Positions 34,380 through 43,865 of a DNA stretch of 64,000 nucleotides are shown one piece after another. A model generated the notes under the pieces. It was not told the DNA's origin and did not search any database. It worked only from the letters and a program-made list of their open reading frames with translations. Position numbers and translations under genes: made by a program. Every line of letters begins with the position of its first letter. The stretch's first letter is position 1. Location of the stretch: contig NZ_STFF01000009.1 of NCBI RefSeq assembly GCF_004834005.1, positions 1 to 64,000 on the forward strand. The letters are read 5' to 3'. The DNA is from Niastella caeni. GTDB lineage: Bacteria; Bacteroidota; Bacteroidia; Chitinophagales; Chitinophagaceae.

Positions 34380-36905
34380 TCAATACGCAATTATCATAGT
34401 CAGCACCTGGAACATGATGGAGCCTAATTCCTGGTTCAAAGAAATTTCATACCCATAAATGCTTTCTTTAACAGCGCGGTCCTCATCATAATCTTTTATA
34501 AAATTCCGGTAATCAGAGAGCAGGTGCTCTGTATCTGACTTAAATCCATAATGCAATAACTTAATGGCAAAGCATTGCTTGGCCTCCTTGGTATTATACC
34601 ATTGCAACCAGGAAGTCTTTCCCTCCGCCAGCGACTTTTCTACCAATTGCTTTCCCAACAAATACCGGTAGGTATATACCCGAATGCTCCGCGGAGTTGA
34701 TTCGGTATTGCGCGCCAGAATATCTTTGATAAACTCCTGCTCCCATTTTTCATACGGGAATTCTTTACGGGCTGTAGAATCAATCGGTTTGGGCGTTACA
34801 GGAATAGCAGAAATAGCAGCAATTTCCGTTTGTACCTGACTGATATTTTTGCTTTCCAACACTACGGTGTGTATATCGCTTTCCGGTATCGTCACCTTAA
34901 CGTTAGAGGGGGTTGTAACGGTTTCGGAATTGGCAAGAATTTGTTCTTCGCTTTCTGTTTTGCTGATGACCTCTGCTACCCTGGCTGAATTGAAACCATT
35001 GGTTGCCGGCGGCATTACCACATCGGCTATGGCCGTATCGGCACTGGTAAAACCTTCCACGATCTGCCGTTTTTCAAACTCCGTTAATGGGCCCAGCTTT
35101 AACCCGGCCAGGAATAATTTATCCATGTATTCGCGGCACAGTTCTTTGTAAGTAGCGTCATTGTCCTTGTTCGCGATAAAATCTTTATACTTATCCTGGA
35201 TGGCGTGCAACAAAATGCGTTCATCGATGGCCGCCAGTACGGTTACCCGGTCCTGGATCTCGGAACAATGCAGCAGTACCCGGATATAATCAACGATCTG
35301 AATGATCTTGTCTTCCGAACAGCGGTCAATATCATCAATAAACAGGAAGATGCGCTTTTTGAATTTAAGCTTTTCGGGTATCCATGCCTGCAGCAGGTAT
35401 TTCAGTTCCTGCTGAATTTCGTGCTGAAACCCAAGCTGGCTGTTAAAATTTACGTTGCTGGTTACTGATAAAATAATTTTCCGGGCATCGGTCCTGAATG
35501 TTTTAGCAATATATACCAGCATGGTGATGATGGAAATGGGAATACCCCAGCCCAGGATCGTTTTAACCGTTTCATCTGCTTTTATAAAATCACTAAATAA
35601 ATACACCCCAATAGCAATAACTATACTGAGCAGGAACCCAACAATGACCGATAACTTACCCCGCTGATCGTTGAGATTGATCAATTTTTTATAATATTTC
35701 ACCCACCTGGTCAACTGATACCATTTCGGTTTATCGCCCAGGTAAGCGTCGTTAAGGGTATTATACAGGTAGGCCCAAATGCCGGGTGTTTCCTGGTACC
35801 TCCAGGCGTGAAACTCAATGGGAATGTATTTTTCCTTATCGAGGTTGTTCTTTAAAATATATTTCCAGAAGAAAGTCTTGCCCCTGCCCCACCGGCCAAA
35901 CAAACCAAAGAAATGCTCGCCATTGCTGTCGCTGTTGGCGATGAGGTTGTAAAAGATCCCACTGAGCTTTTCAATATCCAGTAAATTTTTATCGGGGTTG
36001 CCACGCAGGCGGATATCGCGAATGGCATAGGAAATATATTGTTCTTCGGGCTGTTCGTTTGTCGTTTGGGAAGCCGGTGGATCGTCAGCGTTTGTGGTAG
36101 CGGTTACATTGGCTTGTGTAGAAAGGTTAATGCCAAAATGCGCACGCAGTTTTACAAGGTCATTCAGGATATCGAGCGGCGCATTGATGGGGTTTTCGAC
36201 CAGCATTATTTTTTCAAGCCGGGGATTCTTCAGTATGGTTCTTGCCCCGGTATCATTTATCTGGTTTCCAACCAGCTCCACCTCTCTGAGCACCGGCATA
36301 TTTTTTATAACTTCATAAGTGCTTATGAAGCTATTTTGATTTAACCGGAGTATTTGAAGGTTTTTGTTCTGTTTCAGGAATTCTATGCTGGTTATTTCGT
36401 TAGCATCCGCGATCAATACCTGTAAATCAATGAAACTTCCCACCATGGAAATATCCCGGAGCTTGTTATTGGAGATATTAAGACTTTGCAGATTGCTGAT
36501 TCGAAGCAATAATGGTGGTAATGTTACTAACTCAAGTTTATCGAGATTGAGGTGGAAATAGTTGGTATAATCATCTATAAAATCCCATATTCGCCTTAAA
36601 GCTTCCAGCTCGTTCACAGAGAAATAGAATTTTCTTTGCTCATCACTGCGAATCATTCTTTTATATACCTGCAAATACTCTCCATCATTCAGATAACTAT
36701 TATTCTTTTCATTGACAGTTATCTCATCTATCTTTCTCAATGCATACCCAAAAAATGCTTCCTTTGTGGAGGGATACTTTTTAGATTCTACTGGATCTGC
36801 ACTGATAATTTCAAACTCCTTATCTAATAAGTCACCAAGTACGTTGGCTTCTACGTCTAACATAGAAGCAATCTTTTCAAGAATGGAATTGTTGTCGGTA
36901 GCCAT
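34380..36905 (-). CDS. Leucine-rich-repeat/KAP P-loop NTPase
   Basis: This 841-residue protein joins three parts. Residues 1-120 are a helical N-terminal region of unknown type. About 123-250 are five or so leucine-rich repeats (LQSLNISNNKLRDIS, LQILRLNQNSF, LREVELVGNQI). From about 295 there is a KAP-family P-loop NTPase: Walker A FGRWGRGKT (336-344), the family HAWRY (366-370), two membrane helices inserted in the NTPase (418-437 and 451-467), and Walker B IFLFIDDIDRCSEDK (519-533). A linker rich in Thr, Ser and Val leads to a C-terminal helical region. KAP NTPases are mostly membrane-associated and several take part in phage exclusion. An LRR sensor fused to one is unusual. It is transcribed alone, with a repeat-rich gap on each side. 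The function is not known. Confidence 0.88.
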   Translation of the reverse strand: MATDNNSILEKIASMLDVEANVLGDLLDKEFEIISADPVESKKYPSTKEAFFGYALRKIDEITVNEKNNSYLNDGEYLQVYKRMIRSDEQRKFYFSVNELEALRRIWDFIDDYTNYFHLNLDKLELVTLPPLLLRISNLQSLNISNNKLRDISMVGSFIDLQVLIADANEITSIEFLKQNKNLQILRLNQNSFISTYEVIKNMPVLREVELVGNQINDTGARTILKNPRLEKIMLVENPINAPLDILNDLVKLRAHFGINLSTQANVTATTNADDPPASQTTNEQPEEQYISYAIRDIRLRGNPDKNLLDIEKLSGIFYNLIANSDSNGEHFFGLFGRWGRGKTFFWKYILKNNLDKEKYIPIEFHAWRYQETPGIWAYLYNTLNDAYLGDKPKWYQLTRWVKYYKKLINLNDQRGKLSVIVGFLLSIVIAIGVYLFSDFIKADETVKTILGWGIPISIITMLVYIAKTFRTDARKIILSVTSNVNFNSQLGFQHEIQQELKYLLQAWIPEKLKFKKRIFLFIDDIDRCSEDKIIQIVDYIRVLLHCSEIQDRVTVLAAIDERILLHAIQDKYKDFIANKDNDATYKELCREYMDKLFLAGLKLGPLTEFEKRQIVEGFTSADTAIADVVMPPATNGFNSARVAEVISKTESEEQILANSETVTTPSNVKVTIPESDIHTVVLESKNISQVQTEIAAISAIPVTPKPIDSTARKEFPYEKWEQEFIKDILARNTESTPRSIRVYTYRYLLGKQLVEKSLAEGKTSWLQWYNTKEAKQCFAIKLLHYGFKSDTEHLLSDYRNFIKDYDEDRAVKESIYGYEISLNQELGSIMFQVLTMIIAY

Positions 36906-37146
36906 GGATGGCTTTTTCTAAAAATACTAAGTATATATGGGAATTATAATACCACTTACTGGTTATGGGGGAGAAATTGACGAGTTAACAAGTTGACAGG
37001 TTCACAGGTTGATAGGGTAACTACTACGCATATGTTTTTTATCGCCTTCGATCATTCTAAAGCTTGGGCCTTTGTAACAGCGTCAGCGATGCTTTGGGGG
37101 TAAGCAAGTATTTGCAAATTTTCGCATTTGTATTCCCATTAGCACA

Positions 37147-37797
37147 TTAAACTATCTTTCCGTCCTTCATATGCAGGATCCTGTCGCTCATTTGCGCCAG
37201 TTCTTCATTATGCGTAACTATTAAAAAGGTTTGATTGAACTGCTGCCGCAGCGTAAAGAACAACTGGTGCAGTTCGCGGGCATTGGCCGAGTCGAGGTTA
37301 CCGGTAGGTTCATCGGCAAAAATAATTGCAGGCCTGTTGATGAGCGCCCGGGCTACGGCTACCCGTTGCTGCTCGCCGCCCGATAATGCATTCGGTTTAT
37401 TATCGGTGCGTTTGCCCAACCCTAACATTTGTAATAACGATAATGCATTGTCCTCTACTTCCTTTTTACGGCGACCGGCCATCCAGCCGGGAATACACAC
37501 ATTTTCAAGGGCGGTGAATTCGGGAAGTAAATGGTGGAACTGGAAAACAAAGCCCACATGCCGGTTACGAAAAGCCGCCATTTGTTTCTCGTTCAGGAAA
37601 TTGATGCGTTGATTACCAACCTTTACCTCCCCTTTATCCGGCTTATCTAGTGTGCCTAAAATGTGTAACAACGTGCTTTTCCCTGAGCCCGATGGTCCAA
37701 CAATGCTGGCAATTTCGCCCTGTTTTATTTCCAGGTCAACGCCCTTCAAAACCCATAACTGACCATAATATTTTTGAATATTCGTCGCTATCAACAT
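37147..37797 (-). CDS. LolD-type ABC transporter ATPase
   Basis: The 216-residue nucleotide-binding protein starts at the ATG at 37797 (MLIATNIQKYYGQLWVLKG). An in-frame ATG at 37896 would add 33 residues without family support. It has Walker A GPSGSGKST, the Q loop FQFHHLLPEFTALENV, the signature LSGGEQQRVAVARAL, Walker B IIFADEPTGNLDS and the H-loop VTHNEE. FHHLLPEF is typical of LolD, the ATPase that releases lipoproteins from the inner membrane. LolC/E permease genes are not adjacent. GCAAAT-family repeats (37109-37150) lie at its 3' end. Confidence 0.92.
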   Translation of the reverse strand: MLIATNIQKYYGQLWVLKGVDLEIKQGEIASIVGPSGSGKSTLLHILGTLDKPDKGEVKVGNQRINFLNEKQMAAFRNRHVGFVFQFHHLLPEFTALENVCIPGWMAGRRKKEVEDNALSLLQMLGLGKRTDNKPNALSGGEQQRVAVARALINRPAIIFADEPTGNLDSANARELHQLFFTLRQQFNQTFLIVTHNEELAQMSDRILHMKDGKIV

Positions 37798-38043
37798 GTG
37801 TTGTGAATTACTAATAATAGCCGTCAAGATACTACAAACCATTGGCTTCCCGTTCATAGGACCCGTTTGGGGAAAGTTTTTAGGAAAACCTTCCATTATC
37901 TTTCAAAGATAGATTTGGTTTTTTCATTAGGAGGGTTACTTTTGCGAAAAATTGAGGGGTAATATTGGGGACAGTATAGCTATTTCTCCGACCCTTGATT
38001 CGGTAACTGTTAGTGGATTTAAAACTTTAAACAGGCTAAACAC

Positions 38044-38265
38044 ATGTTTTGGACATTAGAACTTGCATCCTATCTCGAAGATGCACCGTGGCCTGCCACC
38101 AAAGATGAGCTGATTGACTACGCGATCCGTAGCGGTGCACCCATTGAAGTGGTAGAAAATCTTCAGGAATTGGAAGATGAAGGAGAGATATACGAAGGCA
38201 TTGAAGATATCTGGCCGGACTATCCCAGTCAGGACGACTTCTTCTTTAATGAAGATGAGTATTAA
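38044..38265 (+). CDS. DUF2795 small acidic protein
   Basis: The 73-residue protein matches DUF2795: LASYLEDAPWPATKDELIDY and an acidic C-terminal tail (PDYPSQDDFFFNEDEY). It has no membrane segment. Proteins of this family are small, cytoplasmic and of unknown function, with an N-terminal helix pair that resembles part of a winged helix. Conservation in Bacteroidota is high. It stands alone between the LolD-like gene and fabI. Confidence 0.88.
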   Translation: MFWTLELASYLEDAPWPATKDELIDYAIRSGAPIEVVENLQELEDEGEIYEGIEDIWPDYPSQDDFFFNEDEY

Positions 38266-38327
38266 AAGCCCATGGCTAAAAAATAATGCAAACCGGTCGC
38301 TGTTCAGGCGGGCGGTTTTTTTATTGT

Positions 38328-38356
38328 TACCAGTTACCGGACTGCCGGTTACCGGG
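38328..38356. repeat. Intergenic GTTACCGG-family fragment
   Basis: TTACCAGTTACCGGACTGCC and GGTTACCGG form a short copy of the palindromic family, between the DUF2795 gene and the fabI terminator. Confidence 0.45.
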
Positions 38357-38378
38357 GGGCAACCTCTTCACATTACAA

Positions 38379-38420
38379 AAAAGGGGTGGATCTACCGCCG
38401 CGGCTAGATCCACCCCTTTG
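38379..38420 (-). terminator. Terminator of fabI
   Basis: AAGGGGTGGATCTA and TAGATCCACCCCTT form a 14-base perfect stem around CCGCCGCGGC. On the minus strand it ends in CCCCTTTTTTG. It lies about 50 bases after the fabI stop. Confidence 0.85.
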
Positions 38421-38471
38421 AATTTCTTACTTCCTCCCTTTATCAACCTGTTAACTTGTCAACTTCCCCCC

Positions 38472-39284
38472 TTACTTCTCCATCTGCTCAATAACGGCTT
38501 CGGTAACCCCGGTAAAGGAGAATCCGCCATCATGAAACAGGTTCTGCATGGTTACCATTTTGGTAAGGTCGCTGAACAAGGTAACGCAATAGTCAGCACA
38601 CTGATCGGCTGAAGCATTACCCAGCGGGCTCATCTTTTCTGCATAACTTATAAAGCCATCGAACCCTTTAACCCCGCTACCGGCGGTTGTTTTGGTAGGA
38701 GACTGAGATACGGTGTTTATCCGCACTTTTTTCTTAACCCCATAATGATAACCAAAGTTGCGGGCCACGCCTTCCAGCAATGTTTTCGCATCTGCCATTT
38801 CGTTATAATCGGGGAATACGCGTTGTGCCGCAATATAGCTTAAAGCTACCACGCTGCCCCAATCGTTAATGGCATCCATTTCCCAGGCTGTACGCAGCAC
38901 GCGGTGCAACGACATGGCTGATATATCAAGGGTCTTTTGGTTAAACCCGTAATCGATCTCGGTATAATGCTTGCCTTTGCGCACGTTCAGGCTCATGCCT
39001 ATTGAATGCAGGATGAAATCTACCTTACCGCCAAAATGCTTCATGGCTTCTTCAAACAATTTCTTCAAATCATCCATGCTGGTGACATCGGCGCCTACTA
39101 CCGGCGCTTTCACTGCTTCGGCCAGTTGGTTGATGGTGCCCATACGTAAAGCAACCGGTGCATTGGTTAAAACCAGTTGTGCGCCTTCTTCATGGCAACG
39201 CAAAGCGGTTCTCCAGGCAATTGATTTTTCGTCCAAAGCACCAAAAATGATCCCTTTCTTTCCTTTAAGCAGGTTATATGCCAT
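38472..39284 (-). CDS. fabI: Enoyl-[acyl-carrier-protein] reductase (NADH type)
   Basis: FabI reduces trans-2-enoyl-ACP in the last step of each fatty acid elongation cycle. The 270-residue protein has the SDR/FabI fold: GIIFGALDEKSIAWR at the nucleotide site, DFILHSIGMS, and the catalytic Tyr and Lys in YNEMADAKTLLEGVAR (Y-x6-K). The long gap to the substrate-binding NTVSQSPTKTTAGSG is normal for FabI. It is the target of triclosan-type inhibitors in other species. Downstream is a strong terminator. Upstream the small membrane protein gene and recN run in the same direction, 42 bases apart. Confidence 0.95.
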   Translation of the reverse strand: MAYNLLKGKKGIIFGALDEKSIAWRTALRCHEEGAQLVLTNAPVALRMGTINQLAEAVKAPVVGADVTSMDDLKKLFEEAMKHFGGKVDFILHSIGMSLNVRKGKHYTEIDYGFNQKTLDISAMSLHRVLRTAWEMDAINDWGSVVALSYIAAQRVFPDYNEMADAKTLLEGVARNFGYHYGVKKKVRINTVSQSPTKTTAGSGVKGFDGFISYAEKMSPLGNASADQCADYCVTLFSDLTKMVTMQNLFHDGGFSFTGVTEAVIEQMEK

Positions 39285-39326
39285 ACAATTTATTTTTAAT
39301 TAGAATAAGCGCGCAAAAATAACAAC

Positions 39327-39545
39327 TTATCTGACAGGCCAAACATATTTCAACAATACCCAACTTACAATAAATGTGTATACCAGGGCTACTGCCAATA
39401 TAGCCGCCAGATATAGTGTAAAGCGCCCAAATGATTGTCTGGGCTGTATCCATCCCATCAAATACCGGTTCATATAATAAGCAGGAATGGCTGCCACGAC
39501 CAGGAAGAATATGAAATCCGGATTAAGAAATGGAATAGTTAGCAT
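39327..39545 (-). CDS. Small membrane protein, two spans
   Basis: The 72-residue protein has two hydrophobic helices, PDFIFFLVVAAIPAYYMN and TLYLAAILAVALVYTFIVSW, joined by a short basic loop with RYLMGWIQPRQSFGR. There is no recognised domain. It lies between recN (five bases upstream) and fabI, so it is probably in the recN transcript. Confidence 0.7.
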   Translation of the reverse strand: MLTIPFLNPDFIFFLVVAAIPAYYMNRYLMGWIQPRQSFGRFTLYLAAILAVALVYTFIVSWVLLKYVWPVR

Positions 39546-39550
39546 ACCGA

Positions 39551-41209
39551 TTAATTCATCACCATCTCCCGTGCATTCTCCAATGCGGCAGCCGTAGGCT
39601 TCTCCCCACTGAGCATTTTGGCTATGGCCGTTATGCGCTCATCCTGCGACAGCAGCCTGATATTAGTTTTAATGGAATTGCCTTTTATTTCCTTGTAAAC
39701 GAAGTAATGGGCATCGGCTTTCCCGGCAATTTGCGGCTGATGGGTAATGCTCAGCACCTGGCGTTTGCGGGCCAGGTCTTTCATAATAATGCCCACCTGT
39801 TTGGCTGCCTCACCCGAAATACCGGTATCTATTTCATCAAAGATCAGGGTGGGCAGATCGAGCGACTGGGCTACCAGCGATTTAATACACAACATTAACC
39901 GGCTAAGTTCACCGCCCGATGCCACTTTGCGAATAGGCTCGAACCGGTTGCTTTTATTGGCATCAAATAAAAACTCTATATCGTCGTGCCCTGATATTTG
40001 AAGATTGGCCAATGGCTTTACATCTACCTGCAGGCGGGCATTGGGCATACCTACCTGGGCCAACAGCTTATTTACTTTATCCTGCAGCGGCTTCACTTGT
40101 TTAACACGGTTAGCCGTTAGCTTTGCTGCCAGGTCGGTAGCTTTTTGTAATAATTGCTGTACAGCTTTTTCTTTGGCCTGAATGGCTTCATCAATATTCA
40201 ATACAGCCTGTAATTTTTGCTCCAGCCCATCTTGTATAGCCAGCAATTCCTGCGTAGTATGTACGCCGTGTTTCTTCAACAGTTTGTACCCTGTGGAAAT
40301 GCGGTCGTTCAGTTGTTCAATTTTTTGCGGATCGTACTGCACCTGGTCATTGATGCGCTCCACTTCATCGGCGATGTCCTGTAATTCAATTTGGGCACTC
40401 TGCAATCGTTGCAACAAGGCCGGTAACGCAGTATGGTGATCGCTGTAAGCGCTTAACTGGTGGCACAATGATTTCAGTTGCTGTACCATGGGCGATTCAC
40501 CTTCTCCTAATTCGTAGGTCACTTTGCTCAATGTTGTTTTAATGCCTTCTGCATTACTGAGCAATTTTAAAGTTGCATCTGCTTCTTCCAGTTCATTCTC
40601 TTTCAGGCCCGCATCGTGCAGCTCATCAAATAAAAACTTATTGTAATCATATTCTTTGGTGAATTGATCTTTCTGTTGCTGCAAAGCAGATAGCTCATGT
40701 TGCGCCTGCTGCCATTGGGTATACGATCCCTGGTATTGCTGCACTACATCCGTATGACCAGCCAGGGCATCCAGTACCTGCCGTTGAAAATCGCTTTCGC
40801 CCAATTCCAGCGTATCGAACTGGCGATGCAGGTCAACCAGCATAGCACTTAACTGACGAAGTTGTTCCAGGTTAACGGGCGTATCATTAACAAACGCTCT
40901 CGATTTACCATTACTGCCAATTTCGCGACGGATCACCAGCTCTTCATCAATATCGAGGTCCTGCTCACGCAAAAAGGCTTTCACCGCTTTCTTCTCAGCT
41001 ATTACAAATATTCCTTCTACATAACACTTCTTATCGCGGCTCTGCAATACGGCCGTATCAACCCGGTCGCCCAGTATCAACGACAGGGCGCCCATTAAAA
41101 TTGATTTACCGGCGCCGGTTTCCCCGGTAATTATATTCAGCTTTTGCGAGAAGTCGATCTCTATCTCGTCAATAATAGCGTAGTTCTGTATGTATAGTTT
41201 TTTAAGCAC
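39551..41209 (-). CDS. recN: DNA repair protein RecN
   Basis: RecN is an SMC-like ATPase recruited to double-strand breaks to hold ends together for RecA repair. From the GTG at 41209 the protein is 552 residues and begins MLKKLYIQNYAIIDEIEIDF, the expected family N-terminus. An in-frame ATG at 41251 adds 14 residues with no counterpart. Walker A is TGETGAGKSILMG. Two long coiled-coil arms flank the centre. The ABC signature VASGGELSRLMLCIKSL and Walker B LIFDEIDTGISG are intact, followed by the D-loop and H-loop SITHQPQIA. It is upstream of the small membrane protein gene. Confidence 0.93.
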   Translation of the reverse strand: MLKKLYIQNYAIIDEIEIDFSQKLNIITGETGAGKSILMGALSLILGDRVDTAVLQSRDKKCYVEGIFVIAEKKAVKAFLREQDLDIDEELVIRREIGSNGKSRAFVNDTPVNLEQLRQLSAMLVDLHRQFDTLELGESDFQRQVLDALAGHTDVVQQYQGSYTQWQQAQHELSALQQQKDQFTKEYDYNKFLFDELHDAGLKENELEEADATLKLLSNAEGIKTTLSKVTYELGEGESPMVQQLKSLCHQLSAYSDHHTALPALLQRLQSAQIELQDIADEVERINDQVQYDPQKIEQLNDRISTGYKLLKKHGVHTTQELLAIQDGLEQKLQAVLNIDEAIQAKEKAVQQLLQKATDLAAKLTANRVKQVKPLQDKVNKLLAQVGMPNARLQVDVKPLANLQISGHDDIEFLFDANKSNRFEPIRKVASGGELSRLMLCIKSLVAQSLDLPTLIFDEIDTGISGEAAKQVGIIMKDLARKRQVLSITHQPQIAGKADAHYFVYKEIKGNSIKTNIRLLSQDERITAIAKMLSGEKPTAAALENAREMVMN

Positions 41210-41340
41210 AGTACGATTTTGAGCGTAACAAATATAATTGCGATCGGGCATTAATTATAACATGGTTTTCCCCAACCAATACAGCTACCAGTGACCCGTT
41301 GCCGCGACGGCTTACAGCTTGAAGCCTGCAGCTGTTTTCA

Positions 41341-42837
41341 CTATTCACTATTACACCTTGCCAACCCCGCCTTCGCTCGTTGGTCCAATGAATTTTTAAA
41401 ATCGTGGTCTTTCATATTAATGCAACGTTTAAACCATTCAATGGCCGTTTGCTTATCGCCCTTTTGCTCGTAAATATAACCGGTTTGCAAGGCCGCCCGG
41501 GCGGCAAAATGTTCTTTACGCCGTTGGCCCAGGTCAATAGCCTGTTTATAAAATACAATGGCCAGGCTGTCATTTCCCATATCATCGTACAAACGTCCGG
41601 CCCTATAGGCAAACTCCAGTTTTTCTTCTGTCAATGAAAAATAACCTGTGTTTTTACCATGCAACAGCGCCAGGGCCTGCCGGTAATAACCACCGTCATT
41701 TAACAACCGGGCCTGCAGCAACAACTTATTAGGCCACTTGTCGGTCATTGCTTCCTTTTGCGCCTGCTTATCGGCTTCCGTATCGGTGCTGCCACTTTGC
41801 AATATCTTCTGGCGGTAGGTTTTGGCCCTGGCTTCATCACCCTGCAGGTAATAATGCCAGCTTAGTTTTTGCAGCACATCTTTCACATAGAATTTCCCTT
41901 TAAAAGTGGCCAGAAAGCGTTCCAGGTATAAAGCAGCCCCGGCATCCAGATGATGCATTTTGGCATAACCCATTTCCATATCCCATACCGGCATGGCCAG
42001 GTAACCTGAATTATTATTTAAACCCGCTATAACCTGCTCTGCTTTTTCAGCCTGCTGGTTATTGATGTTCAAATTGGCTGCGAGAAATGCAAACAAATGA
42101 TGATTCACCACATCCAGTTCCTGCTGTTCAATAAATTTAAAAACGCCCGGCCGGTCGTTCTCTATATAAAATTTCAAATAACAGTAATAGAATACCGCTT
42201 CTTCATGAAACAATACCGACCATTCATCGGTTCCCTGCAAAAAGGCGCCGATCCGCGACATGCCTTTTTTTATGCTGCCATTAATGCCCAGCAAATTGCT
42301 TAACCATTTATAGCCATCGGGAATGGTTCCGGCCGCCACCTGCATGGCGCCCGCATATAACAGGTTAGGCGTAAAGTTGGGAAATGATTGCTGGTTGTTC
42401 TTTACCTGTAAAAACGAGCGACGAAACTCCCACCCGGCATCCCAGTTATTACCAAATTTCACCCTGATGGCAGCCCATTGAAAATGGATCACCGAACGGG
42501 TAAATAAAAGGAAAGGAGATTTTTCAGGCCCCTCGCTTAGCAGCTTAAGCCGGGCTTCGCGATTAGGCAATCGCTTTTGATATTCTGCCGGGTCCTCATT
42601 AAAGAACAGCGTAAAGAAATCGATATAATTTTCGAGGAAATACGGGATGAGGTTATCGGGGTGCTGCGCTTTTTCTGCATTCAGCAATTGCTGGCCGCTA
42701 TTTAATTTTAACTGCACAATTTCATGATACGCCTGTTTGCACCGCTCGTTAAAATCAAATACTTTTTGCGCCCTTGCAGGCACATACAACAATACCAATA
42801 ATAAGACTGCCAAACAAGTTGGCCTGGGCCAATTCAT
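41341..42837 (-). CDS. Secreted tetratricopeptide-repeat protein
   Basis: The protein of 498 residues starts at the ATG at 42837, which gives a signal peptide (MNWPRPTCLAVLLLVLLYV to PARAQ). A longer in-frame ATG at 42915 is rejected for this reason. The C-terminal third holds TPR-like units, for example LAIVFYKQAIDLGQRRKEHF and KQTAIEWFKRCINMK. The N-terminal part is helical with no named domain. It is likely a periplasmic scaffold. The role is unknown. It ends about 130 bases from recN. Confidence 0.8.
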   Translation of the reverse strand: MNWPRPTCLAVLLLVLLYVPARAQKVFDFNERCKQAYHEIVQLKLNSGQQLLNAEKAQHPDNLIPYFLENYIDFFTLFFNEDPAEYQKRLPNREARLKLLSEGPEKSPFLLFTRSVIHFQWAAIRVKFGNNWDAGWEFRRSFLQVKNNQQSFPNFTPNLLYAGAMQVAAGTIPDGYKWLSNLLGINGSIKKGMSRIGAFLQGTDEWSVLFHEEAVFYYCYLKFYIENDRPGVFKFIEQQELDVVNHHLFAFLAANLNINNQQAEKAEQVIAGLNNNSGYLAMPVWDMEMGYAKMHHLDAGAALYLERFLATFKGKFYVKDVLQKLSWHYYLQGDEARAKTYRQKILQSGSTDTEADKQAQKEAMTDKWPNKLLLQARLLNDGGYYRQALALLHGKNTGYFSLTEEKLEFAYRAGRLYDDMGNDSLAIVFYKQAIDLGQRRKEHFAARAALQTGYIYEQKGDKQTAIEWFKRCINMKDHDFKNSLDQRAKAGLARCNSE

Positions 42838-42958
42838 GGCTGCAATATACGTGAATCGGGAAACGGTCCGCCAACTGGCGGATGAAAGAGCCCACTCATT
42901 TTGTGTATTCCGCATTTTCTTCCCGCCTCCTTACTTTTTTGATTCCTCTACCCACATA

Positions 42959-42987
42959 AAAAAGCCCCGCTTGTTGCGGGGCCTTTT
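42959..42987 (-). terminator. Terminator of the zinc-ribbon gene
   Basis: AAAGCCCCGC and GCGGGGCCTTTT form a strong stem around TTGTT. On the minus strand the 3' side continues into a T-run. It is about 25 bases after the zinc-ribbon gene stop. Confidence 0.85.
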
Positions 42988-43008
42988 CATTATGCTGAAT
43001 TAGTTTAC

Positions 43009-43764
43009 TCATTTTACTTCAACTGTATCAAACAGGTCGCGGTCAACCAGGATACGGCCGCAGTTTTCGCATACGATGATCTTTTTACGCTGGCGGATCT
43101 CACTTTGACGTTGTGGTGGGATAGCGTTAAAGCAACCACCGCAGGCATCACGCTCAACCGGCACTACGCCCAGGCCGTTACGGTAGTTCTTGCGAATGCG
43201 ATCGTATGACAACAACAGGCGCTCATCAACTTTCTCACGGGCTTCAGAAGCCTGTTTATTAAAATGTTTTTCTTCTTTTTCGGTAGTAGCAATGATCTTT
43301 TCCAACTCACCTTTCTTGGTATTCAAAACACCTTCTTTGGTGGCGATATTCTTTTTCGCTTTGTCGAGCACTACTACTTTCTCGGCAATCTCTTCATTAG
43401 CGTCGCGAATGTGTTTTTCAGCCAGCTTTATTTCGAGCTGCTGCATTTCAATTTCTTTATTGATGGCCTCAAACTCGCGGCTGTTCTTTACGTTCTCACT
43501 CTGCTTTTCATATTTCTTGATCAGCGCCTCTGCTTCTTTGATCAGGTTCTTCTTCTGATTAATAAATTCCTGAATGCCGTTGATCTCCTCTTCGATACGA
43601 ACCTGGCGTGAATGCAAACCCTGAATTTCATCTTCCAGGTCGCTCACTTCCATAGGTAACTCTCCTTTCAGGATCTGTATCTCATCGATCTTCGATTCAA
43701 CCTTCTGCAAAGCAACCAGTGCACTTAATTTTTCTTCTACAGAGTAATCTTTAACGTTAGCCAT
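43009..43764 (-). CDS. Coiled-coil protein with C-terminal zinc ribbon
   Basis: The 251-residue protein has a long N-terminal coiled coil (about 20-180, rich in E, K and I) and a C-terminal zinc ribbon, with Cys pairs in DACGGCFN and VCENCGRILV. This is the C4-type zinc-ribbon family often annotated in Bacteroidota beside Nif3-like genes, as here. Related proteins may bind nucleic acid or act as a handle for another protein. The function is not proven. The Nif3-family gene is upstream on the same strand, about 100 bases away. Confidence 0.88.
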   Translation of the reverse strand: MANVKDYSVEEKLSALVALQKVESKIDEIQILKGELPMEVSDLEDEIQGLHSRQVRIEEEINGIQEFINQKKNLIKEAEALIKKYEKQSENVKNSREFEAINKEIEMQQLEIKLAEKHIRDANEEIAEKVVVLDKAKKNIATKEGVLNTKKGELEKIIATTEKEEKHFNKQASEAREKVDERLLLSYDRIRKNYRNGLGVVPVERDACGGCFNAIPPQRQSEIRQRKKIIVCENCGRILVDRDLFDTVEVK

Positions 43765-43865
43765 AAATAAATTTATAGTTTGTTGTTTATGGTTTGAAGT
43801 TGGTTCCCGGCTTTACCATCCCTGATGGATCTTTTGTTGCGTCGCACACTTCAGCGTTCTGGTCA

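Noticed and set aside
34380..36905. Part of a multi-gene defence island
   Set aside because: The flanking genes are housekeeping-like (adenosyltransferase, LolD-type ATPase) and no restriction, toxin or nuclease gene is adjacent.
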